NCBI GenBank assembly: GCA_902406135.1
Contig: CABPCX010000090.1
Location: 1 to 7,388 of the forward strand
Direction of reading: 5' to 3'
DNA from: an uncultured Eubacteriales bacterium
GTDB lineage: Bacteria; Bacillota; Clostridia; Lachnospirales; Anaerotignaceae
DNA: 7,388 nt
In this document: positions 1-5,616 of the stretch, piece by piece
How the letters are laid out: every line of letters starts with the position of its first letter
Position numbering within the stretch: position 1 is the first letter of the stretch
Notes under the pieces: model-generated
Told to the model about the DNA's origin: nothing
Databases searched by the model: none
What the model saw: only the letters and a program-made list of their open reading frames with translations
Translations under genes and position numbers: made by a program

Positions 1-540
1 CGCAATCAAATATATTTTTTCCTGTCCTGCTTTTATGGATGCTTTTCATTTGGCGGATTTTATTGGATGATGTATACACTTATGATTACCGATGCTCCGC
101 CTATGTTTTATGTATCAGATATTGCATGGATTTCAGGATATCTTTTTATAAATTTGATGCAGCACGCTATAGCCGAAAAAGACGAGCGTAATTATAAGAA
201 CCGTGCAGCCATAGCCGGAGTAGTTATTCAAATACTGATGATGATTTATTTTATCAGCATTGGTGATTTTCTATACAATGCTGTTGTTGGAGTTATACTG
301 TGTATAATTTTATGGAATTCTATATGTTCAATAGCATATTATAGAAAACATACAGGTTCTAAAAAGATACATTTTCACATTGTTACCTTAGCTTTTGTAA
401 TAATCGAGAACTGCCTTTGGGTATCAAGCTATCCTTGGGTAAGCGATACACTTTCAAATCCTTATTTCTGGATTGACTTTACTTTGACGATATCATTTTT
501 TTGTTTTCTGCCAGCAGTTAGGAAGGCGGTAGAGTTATGA
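1..540 (+). CDS. Polytopic membrane protein of unknown function (5' end cut by window edge)
   Basis: The reading frame is open from base 1 to the TGA at 538-540, so the gene starts before the window. An ATG at 67 is available but has no ribosome binding site and the frame is open above it, so it is probably an internal Met. The visible 179 residues are strongly hydrophobic. There are about five likely membrane segments: the first about 25 residues, a stretch near the WISGYLF motif, two back-to-back segments after a charged loop (EKDERNYKNR), and segments around AFVIIENCLW and FWIDFTLTISFF. No catalytic motif was recognised. The stop overlaps the start of the PrsW-like protease by 4 nt (ATGA), which implies co-translation and a shared process. 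It could be a partner or sensor for the protease, but nothing in the sequence proves this. I do not recognise the family. Confidence 0.75.
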   Translation, partial: RNQIYFFLSCFYGCFSFGGFYWMMYTLMITDAPPMFYVSDIAWISGYLFINLMQHAIAEKDERNYKNRAAIAGVVIQILMMIYFISIGDFLYNAVVGVILCIILWNSICSIAYYRKHTGSKKIHFHIVTLAFVIIENCLWVSSYPWVSDTLSNPYFWIDFTLTISFFCFLPAVRKAVEL

Positions 541-1172
541 CGTATATTGAAAATATATTTATTTGTATTGCAGCTCCTCTTGTAGTAACAGCCGTTTGTT
601 TAGGAAGAAAATATATTAAGTATTTTATTTTTGGCTTTTTGGGAATGGGCGCCTGTATGCTTTCGGCATACGTTAATACTTTTTTTGCCGCATTTTACAA
701 CGTAGATGCTTTTAACGCTACGGTGGAAATAGCTCCTGTAGTTGAAGAGACAATAAAGCTTCTGCCGCTGCTTTTTTATCTTTTGATATTTGAGCCAAAG
801 GCAAATGATATAAAAACCGCTGTTTTGATAATGGCAGCAGGGTTTGCTACTTTTGAAAATATCTGTTACCTTATACAAAACGGAGCGGAGAATTTTACAT
901 TCCTGCTTTTCCGTGGATTTGGAACAGGAGCAATGCATATTATAACAGGAGCTATCGTTGGTATCGGAATGATGTATGTCTGGCAGAGACCATGGCTTAA
1001 AATTGCTGGTACCTGCGGCCTTTTAGGTGTGGCTATTTCTTTCCACGCCATATATAATCTTATGGTAGCCTATGGAGGAATATTCAGATATACAGCCTAT
1101 GCTATGCCAATAGTATCAATGATATTAGGTCTTGTAATATCAAAAACATATACATATTTAAAATCGAAATAG
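537..1172 (+). CDS. PrsW-family intramembrane glutamic protease
   Basis: This 211-residue polytopic membrane protein carries the PrsW signature. It has an EExxK motif (E70, E71, K74, in PVVEETIK), an FxxxE motif (F103-E107, in GFATFENICY), a conserved His in a membrane helix (H134, in GAMHIITGAIVG) and a second His motif (FHAIYN, H170-N174). These match the putative catalytic residues of the family. In Bacillus subtilis PrsW cuts the anti-sigma factor RsiW and so frees an ECF sigma factor; a PrsW in Clostridioides difficile acts in a similar way. No sigma/anti-sigma pair is visible here, so the substrate is unknown. The start is the ATG inside the preceding gene's stop (ATGA), with AGGAAGG at 520-526 as ribosome binding site. 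A strong terminator follows 14 nt after the stop. The family call is firm; the role is not, since PrsW-like proteins have diverse or unknown targets. Confidence 0.9.
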   Translation: MTYIENIFICIAAPLVVTAVCLGRKYIKYFIFGFLGMGACMLSAYVNTFFAAFYNVDAFNATVEIAPVVEETIKLLPLLFYLLIFEPKANDIKTAVLIMAAGFATFENICYLIQNGAENFTFLLFRGFGTGAMHIITGAIVGIGMMYVWQRPWLKIAGTCGLLGVAISFHAIYNLMVAYGGIFRYTAYAMPIVSMILGLVISKTYTYLKSK

Positions 1173-1185
1173 AAATAAAATTTTG

Positions 1186-1212
1186 AGAGCTGTTTTGAAC
1201 AGCTCTTTTTTT
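1186..1212 (+). terminator. Rho-independent terminator after the prsW-like gene
   Basis: A perfect 9-bp inverted repeat has left arm AGAGCTGTT (1186-1194), loop TTG and right arm AACAGCTCT (1198-1206). The run of T from 1206 to 1212 follows directly. This is a classic intrinsic terminator and ends the two-gene membrane operon. It also rules out a coding start at 1183 for the next gene. Confidence 0.93.
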
Positions 1213-1268
1213 ATTGCAAAAAAATTTTTTGAAAAATTTTTAGTTTTAGTGAGAGTTTTTTTATTTTT

Positions 1269-1298
1269 TTGTACCTTAACTATTAAAGACGCTATAAA
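1269..1298 (+). promoter_or_regulatory. Possible sigma-A-type promoter for the small membrane protein
   Basis: TTGTAC (1269-1274) and TATAAA (1293-1298) are separated by 18 nt, upstream of the ATG at 1327. The -10 match is good (5/6) and the -35 is poor (3/6). The placement just after a terminator makes a promoter here necessary, but the surrounding sequence is so AT-rich that chance matches are likely. The spacer from 1213 holds several A and T tracts, for example A(7)T(6) near 1218, which could form curved DNA upstream of the promoter. Confidence 0.35.
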
Positions 1299-1313
1299 AG
1301 AAATTTATGGAAT

Positions 1314-1320
1314 AGGAGGT
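1314..1320 (+). promoter_or_regulatory. Ribosome binding site fixing the start at 1327
   Basis: AGGAGGT sits 6 nt before the ATG at 1327. It decides the start of the small membrane protein over the TTG at 1183, which lies next to the terminator stem. Confidence 0.85.
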
Positions 1321-1326
1321 ATTGGT

Positions 1327-1659
1327 ATGTATGACACGGCAATGAGAGTGAAGCTGGTTAAAATTAGAATTCGTAAAAAACAGCGCCAGCATGAAAAATT
1401 CAATTTTTATAAATTAGCTGTTCTATGCGTCATATTATCTTCCTCATTAGTCTATATGGTCTACGATGCAATCGGAATCAATAAAGCTGTAACATATGGC
1501 ATGTACGGGGCTATCCTTCTTCATGAGGATGCAGGAGGATATATTATGGTTGCGATAATATCTTTTATAGCGGCAGTCATCATAACTTTTATATGCATCA
1601 AATATAAGGAAAAAGAAGATAGAAGACATATTGATGACAAAAATGATGATGAGAATTAA
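1327..1659 (+). CDS. Small two-helix membrane protein, unknown function
   Basis: This 110-residue protein starts at an ATG with an ideal AGGAGGT six bases upstream. The N-terminal 25 residues are highly basic (KLVKIRIRKKQRQ, residues 9-21). A first membrane helix covers about residues 29-48 and a second about 72-93. Between them is an extracytoplasmic loop that includes a GAILLHEDAGG stretch (61-71). The C-tail is very charged, with basic and acidic residues (KEKEDRRHIDDKNDDEN). The positive ends suggest that both termini face the cytoplasm. No catalytic motif or known domain was recognised. It stands alone between a terminator and the sugar cluster, with 79 nt to the next gene, and could be transcribed by itself or into the cluster. 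It is likely a real gene because of the ribosome binding site and the coherent topology, but no function can be given. Confidence 0.75.
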   Translation: MYDTAMRVKLVKIRIRKKQRQHEKFNFYKLAVLCVILSSSLVYMVYDAIGINKAVTYGMYGAILLHEDAGGYIMVAIISFIAAVIITFICIKYKEKEDRRHIDDKNDDEN

Positions 1660-1670
1660 TAAATATAGAT

Positions 1671-1697
1671 TTCAAATATTTATGCAGCTTATATAAA
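1671..1697 (+). promoter_or_regulatory. Weak candidate promoter before the sugar cluster
   Basis: TTCAAA (1671-1676) and TATAAA (1692-1697) lie in the 79-nt gap before the aminotransferase gene. The 15-nt spacing is short for sigma-A, so this is only a candidate. No terminator is visible in the gap, so read-through from the small membrane protein gene is equally possible. Confidence 0.2.
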
Positions 1698-1738
1698 CCA
1701 TTTTTTAATGAACAGAATTTTTAAAGAGGAGGGGCGGT

Positions 1739-2854
1739 ATGTCCGGTGCAGATAAGTTTATGAAAGTCCCATTGATTCGCCCATCTATGCCAGGATTTAA
1801 CGAATATATAGATGAAATATCTTCTATATGGGACACAAGACTTTTAACAAATATGGCCACAAAACATCAGCAGTTGGAAAGTAGACTCAAGGAATATCTT
1901 GGAGTAAAAAATTTACAGCTGTTTGTAAATGGACACAGTGCGCTGGAATGTATTCTTCAGGCCTTTGAACTTAAAGAAGAAGTTATAACTACCCCGTTTA
2001 CTTTTGTATCAACTGTCCACGCAATTGTAAGATGTGGGTTGAAACCTGTTTTTTGTGATATCCGAAGAGACGATTTTACCATTGACGCATCTAAAATAGA
2101 AGAACTTATTACTGACAAAACATCGGCTATACTTCCTGTGCATGTATATGGAATGGTATGCGAGACAGATAAAATACAGAATATCGCATCAAAGTATGGC
2201 TTGAAAGTTATCTATGATGCGGCACACGCCTTTGGAGTTAAGGTAAATGGTGAAGGTGTCGGAGAATACGGGGACGCTTCAATGTTCAGTTTCCATGCTA
2301 CAAAAATTTATCATACCGTTGAGGGTGGTGCGGCTGTATTTAAGGATGAAACACTTTCAGATAAATTGACAGCCATAAAGGATTTTGGACTTACAGGACC
2401 GGAAACGGTTGATTACATAGCTGGCAACAGTAAATTAGATGAGTTTAGAGCAGCAATGGGATTGTGTAATCTCAGACATATTGATGAAAACATAAAACTG
2501 CGTGAAAGGGCGGCTCTCAGATATAACGAAAGGCTGTCTCAAATGAAAGATATACAGCTGCTCCCACAGCAGGAAGGCGTAAAAAACAACTATTCATACT
2601 ATCCAATTGTACTGCACAGCAAGAAGATTTCCCGTGATTTTCTGCAGTCGGAACTTTTTAAAAGAGGAATATATACCAGAAAGTATTTTTATCCGCTTTG
2701 CTGTGATTTATCTTGCTACCGCAGTGAGTATGGAAGCGCAGATGTGCCTGATGCACGTTATATTTCAGACAGAGTTCTCTGCCTGCCTATGTTTTCAGAA
2801 ATTAAAAAAGAGGAAGTTGATTATGTATGTGATGCTGTACAGGAGCTTCTGTGA
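1739..2854 (+). CDS. DegT/DnrJ/EryC1/StrS sugar aminotransferase, VioA/WecE-like
   Basis: This 371-residue protein is a PLP-dependent nucleotide-sugar aminotransferase of normal family length. Visible landmarks are an NGHSAL phosphate-binding loop (64-69), TTPFTFVST (84-92), the YDAAHAFG motif with the pyridine-binding Asp (D160) and stacking His (H163), and SFHATK with the PLP lysine K189. Family members transfer an amino group, usually from glutamate, to keto-sugar nucleotides. The adjoining rmlA and rmlB supply dTDP-4-keto-6-deoxyglucose, so the likely product is a dTDP-4-amino-4,6-dideoxyhexose. From remembered motif resemblance (IWD..LTN, HQQLE, PVHVYG, HATK) it looks closest to VioA, which makes dTDP-viosamine (Qui4N). 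WecE-type activity, giving the galacto epimer, or a 3-keto-sugar substrate is not excluded. AGGAGG at 1727-1732 sits 6 nt before the ATG at 1739; a second Met (residue 8) is a less likely start. The next gene follows after 27 nt. Confidence 0.9.
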   Translation: MSGADKFMKVPLIRPSMPGFNEYIDEISSIWDTRLLTNMATKHQQLESRLKEYLGVKNLQLFVNGHSALECILQAFELKEEVITTPFTFVSTVHAIVRCGLKPVFCDIRRDDFTIDASKIEELITDKTSAILPVHVYGMVCETDKIQNIASKYGLKVIYDAAHAFGVKVNGEGVGEYGDASMFSFHATKIYHTVEGGAAVFKDETLSDKLTAIKDFGLTGPETVDYIAGNSKLDEFRAAMGLCNLRHIDENIKLRERAALRYNERLSQMKDIQLLPQQEGVKNNYSYYPIVLHSKKISRDFLQSELFKRGIYTRKYFYPLCCDLSCYRSEYGSADVPDARYISDRVLCLPMFSEIKKEEVDYVCDAVQELL

Positions 2855-2881
2855 AATCGTGATAAAGGAAGGTGTTAAGTA

Positions 2882-3756
2882 ATGAAAGGAATAATTTTGG
2901 CCGGAGGAAAGGGTACGAGACTGTACCCCAGCACAAAGGTCATTTCCAAACAATTACTCACAATTTATGATAAGCCGCTGATATATTATCCCCTCTCAAC
3001 ACTGATGCTGGCATAAAAGAAATACTTATTATATCTACGGCTGAGGATACACCAAACTTTGAGCGGCTTCTGGGAGACGGGACTTCCCTAGGAATGAATA
3101 TTTCCTATGCGGTGCAGGAGGTGCCTAGGGGACTGGCAGACGCATTTATAATCGGTGAAAAATTTATAGGAAAAGACAATGTATGTCTTATCCTTGGAGA
3201 TAACTTTTTTTATGGTACCGACATAACCATGATTCTTAATAAGGCAGTAAACCGCAAAAAGGGAGCTACAATTTTTGGCTATCCTGTGAAAAATCCGCAG
3301 GACTTTGGAGTACTGGAATTTGATGAAAATAAAACCGTCCTTTCTATTGAAGAAAAGCCAAAAGTACCAAAGTCTAACTACGCCGTACCCGGACTTTATT
3401 TTTATGATAACAGGGTCGTAGATATGGCTAAATCAGTTAAGCCGTCCGAGCGGGGCGAAATCGAGATAACCTCAATAAATAATGAATACCTTAAATTGGG
3501 AGAACTCCATGTAGAGCTGTTTGGAAGAGGAATAACTTGGCTTGATACCGGGTCTCCGTCAGCGCTGCTTAAAGCATCTACGTTTGTTGAGACTGTGCAG
3601 GCAAATACTGGATATTACATAGCCTGCATTGAGGAAATTGCATGGAGACGCGGATTCATCAGCAAAAAAGAAATGATTTCTTTGGGAGCACCTTTAAAGA
3701 TGACCGAATATGGACAGTATTTGATGTCCTATGAAGGAGAAAATACCTATGACTAA
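2882..3756 (+). pseudogene. rmlA: Glucose-1-phosphate thymidylyltransferase, broken by a frameshift
   Basis: RmlA joins glucose-1-phosphate and dTTP to give dTDP-glucose. The gene starts at ATG 2882 with AAGGAAGGTG 7 nt upstream. It encodes the nucleotide-binding signature [11 protein letters not shown] and [11 protein letters not shown], then reaches a TAA at 3014-3016 after 44 residues (ending STLMLA). The -1 frame continues at once with [14 protein letters not shown] and runs without a stop to 3756. It carries LGDNFFYG, the SIEEKP and SNYAV motifs, GLYFYDN, RGEIEIT and WLDTGS, and reaches a normal C-terminus. Family alignment from memory expects ...LMLAGIKE..., which needs 4 nt more; a restored gene would be 292 codons, the usual length. 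The downstream open frame has an ATG at 3094 but no clear ribosome binding site and lacks the nucleotide-binding half, so it should be inactive alone. No slippery heptamer is visible. A real mutation and a sequencing or assembly error both remain possible. The 3' end overlaps rmlB by 8 nt. Confidence 0.88.
3734..3739 (+). promoter_or_regulatory. Ribosome binding site for rmlB, inside the rmlA 3' end
   Basis: AAGGAG lies 9 nt before the ATG at 3749. It overlaps the alternative in-frame ATG at 3731, so it favours the start at 3749 and a protein beginning MTKILVTGG. Confidence 0.75.
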
Positions 3757-4792
3757 AATTCTTGTAACCGGCGGAGCCGGATTTATTGGTTCAAATTTTA
3801 TCTATTATCAGCTGTCACATCATCCGGAAGATTTTTTGATATGTATGGATTCTCTTACTTATGCCGGAAATATTTCTACACTTAAAGCCGCTATGATAAA
3901 TTCTAATATGCATTTCATCAAAGGTGATATTACTGATGCCCAAACTGTTTTTTGGCTGTTCAAAAATTTCAGGCCGGATATAGTTGTCAATTTTGCGGCC
4001 GAAAGCCATGTTGACCGTTCCATTAAAGAACCAGGAGTTTTCTTAAAGACAAATATACTAGGCACCCAGATTTTGATGGATGCCTGTCTGAAATATGGAG
4101 TTTCGCGTTTTCATCAAGTATCCACAGATGAAGTCTACGGCGACCTGCCCGTTGACCGTCCAGACCTGCTGTTTACAGAAAATACACCATTAAATGCATC
4201 CAGCCCCTATTCGGCATCAAAGGCATCGGCAGATATGCTTGTTGGGGCATACATAAGAACTTTTGGACTACCGGCCACGATTTCCCGCTGTTCCAATAAC
4301 TATGGACCCTATCAATTTCCAGAAAAACTTATACCGCTGATGATATCAAAGGCCATGTCAGACGAAAAACTGCCGGTATATGGAAATGGAGAAAACATAA
4401 GAGACTGGCTTTATGTGGAAGACCACTGTGAGGCCATTGATATGATAATCCGCAGAGGAAAAACTGGTGAGATATATAACATAGGAGGACATAATGAATG
4501 CAGTAATCTTCAGGTAGTAAAAAACATACTTAATGTGATTGGAAAACCTGAGGCACTTATATCATTTGTTAATGACCGCCCTGGACATGATTTAAGATAC
4601 GCCGTTGACACTCAAAAGATAAACAGCGAGCTTGGATGGAAACCGTCCGTAAAGTTTTCAGACGGCTTAAGATACACGATAAATTGGTATCTTGAAAATA
4701 AAATTTGGTGGCAGGATATATTGAATAAAAAATATCTTGAAGAAAATAAAAAGGCTGACAGAGAATATCAGACTTATGAAAACCCGGCATAA
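3749..4792 (+). CDS. rmlB: dTDP-glucose 4,6-dehydratase
   Basis: This 347-residue extended short-chain dehydrogenase converts dTDP-glucose to dTDP-4-keto-6-deoxyglucose using a tightly bound NAD. The Rossmann motif TGGAGFIGS is at residues 7-15. AAESHVDRS follows, then STDEVYG with the active-site T126-D127-E128, and YSASK with Y154 and K158. NNYGPYQFPEKLIPL and GENIRDWLYVEDH are further RmlB hallmarks that separate it from UDP-glucose epimerases. The length is normal and no key residue is missing. The ATG at 3749 is preferred over the one at 3731 because AAGGAG sits 9 nt upstream and the Rossmann strand then starts at the usual place. It overlaps the end of rmlA by 8 nt, so the two were evolved as a translationally linked pair. 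No rmlC or rmlD follows, so its product is probably used by the aminotransferase encoded two genes upstream rather than for rhamnose. Confidence 0.96.
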   Translation: MTKILVTGGAGFIGSNFIYYQLSHHPEDFLICMDSLTYAGNISTLKAAMINSNMHFIKGDITDAQTVFWLFKNFRPDIVVNFAAESHVDRSIKEPGVFLKTNILGTQILMDACLKYGVSRFHQVSTDEVYGDLPVDRPDLLFTENTPLNASSPYSASKASADMLVGAYIRTFGLPATISRCSNNYGPYQFPEKLIPLMISKAMSDEKLPVYGNGENIRDWLYVEDHCEAIDMIIRRGKTGEIYNIGGHNECSNLQVVKNILNVIGKPEALISFVNDRPGHDLRYAVDTQKINSELGWKPSVKFSDGLRYTINWYLENKIWWQDILNKKYLEENKKADREYQTYENPA

Positions 4793-4884
4793 AAATCTAA
4801 TGTGCCTGCGTCAAAGATAAGTAAGAACCTGCAGTCTAGAAATAAAAAAGAGGGATGTAAGAGGAAGGCTAAGGTGATATTACC

Positions 4885-5616
4885 ATGTTTGTACAAAACA
4901 ATGCTGTACTGCCAAAACCGAAAGTAATCTATGAATCAGACACACCAAACTATAATTTTTATGATTCAAAAGAGACTGTAAAAGTAAGAGATACTTTTTA
5001 TACACGTTACGGGAAACGTATTTTAGATATCGTTATATGCAGTATAGGACTTATATTTGCACTTCCAATAATGGGAATTATTGCAGTCATTACATTTTTT
5101 GATGTTGGAGCCCCTGTTATTTTTAAACAGACGCGTATAGGAAAAGATTGCAAACCATTTACAATAGTAAAATTTAAAAATATGACAGATGAAAGAGACG
5201 AAAACGGAGAGCTTCTTTTGGCTGAATACAGGGTTACAAAAATAGGGAAAAAAATAAGGCAGACTTCCCTTGATGAACTGCCGCAGCTGTTTCTTATTTT
5301 AAAAGGAGATATGAGTATTATTGGTCCGAGACCTCTGCTTCCGGAATATTTATGCCGATATGATTCGCGGCAGATTATGAGGCATGCGGTACGCCCCGGT
5401 CTGGAATGTCCTACATATTTTCCTATGGACCATGTATGGTCGTGGGAAGAACAGTTTGAAAATGATGTATGGTATGTTGAAAACTGCAGCTTAAAAGTTG
5501 ATATACATCTCTGTTTCAGAGTAATTCAAATGGTGTTTGACAGAAAGGGAAGCAAAACCCGTGCTGCTGCTAACAGAGGTGCTTTTAAAGAGGATGTATT
5601 TGGGGAGATACGATAA
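4885..5616 (+). CDS. PglC/WcaJ-type membrane phosphoglycosyl transferase
   Basis: This 243-residue monotopic bacterial sugar transferase moves a sugar-1-phosphate from a nucleotide sugar to undecaprenyl phosphate at the cytoplasmic face, the first step of glycan assembly. After an about 40-residue hydrophilic N-terminal extension comes the KRILDI motif (44-49) and a hydrophobic re-entrant helix (about 49-72) with a central Pro (P61). The cytoplasmic domain follows, with FKNM (97-100), the catalytic Asp-Glu pair in TSLDELPQL (D130-E131) and GPRPLLPEY (147-155). It ends with a WEEQFENDVWYVEN segment typical of the family. It is the small, single-domain PglC type, without the extra transmembrane helices of WbaP. 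The usual RPG(I/L)TG.AQ motif is replaced by RPGLECPTYF (170-179). AAGGTGAT lies 6 nt before the start. It follows rmlB after 92 nt without a terminator. The sugar donor is unknown; the family mostly uses UDP-sugars, while the neighbours make a dTDP-sugar. Confidence 0.92.
   Translation: MFVQNNAVLPKPKVIYESDTPNYNFYDSKETVKVRDTFYTRYGKRILDIVICSIGLIFALPIMGIIAVITFFDVGAPVIFKQTRIGKDCKPFTIVKFKNMTDERDENGELLLAEYRVTKIGKKIRQTSLDELPQLFLILKGDMSIIGPRPLLPEYLCRYDSRQIMRHAVRPGLECPTYFPMDHVWSWEEQFENDVWYVENCSLKVDIHLCFRVIQMVFDRKGSKTRAAANRGAFKEDVFGEIR

Noticed and set aside
600..1051. Two minus-strand open frames opposite the PrsW gene
   Set aside because: They are antisense shadows; the sense frame contains all protease signature residues.
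1183..1326. Upstream extension of the small membrane protein from a TTG at 1183
   Set aside because: It would read through a perfect terminator hairpin and T-run and has no ribosome binding site, while AGGAGGT stands right before ATG 1327.
2607..2882. 91-residue + strand open frame
   Set aside because: It is an out-of-frame shadow of the aminotransferase gene, whose frame has clear motifs over the same bases.
3000..3030. Programmed -1 ribosomal frameshifting in rmlA
   Set aside because: No slippery heptamer of the X XXY YYZ type precedes the stop and no strong downstream hairpin is evident. A -1 slip would restore the frame with loss of one Ala, so it is kept only as a remote possibility.
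3731..3748. ATG at 3731 as the rmlB start (six extra residues)
   Set aside because: It overlaps the ribosome binding site AAGGAG and has no good site upstream; the start at 3749 places the Rossmann strand normally.
4793..4884. Start-stop ATGTAA and several purine-rich tracts before the sugar transferase
   Set aside because: The ATG lies directly against the purine tract, with no proper spacing for initiation. The last tract, AAGGTGAT, is a normal ribosome binding site for the gene.
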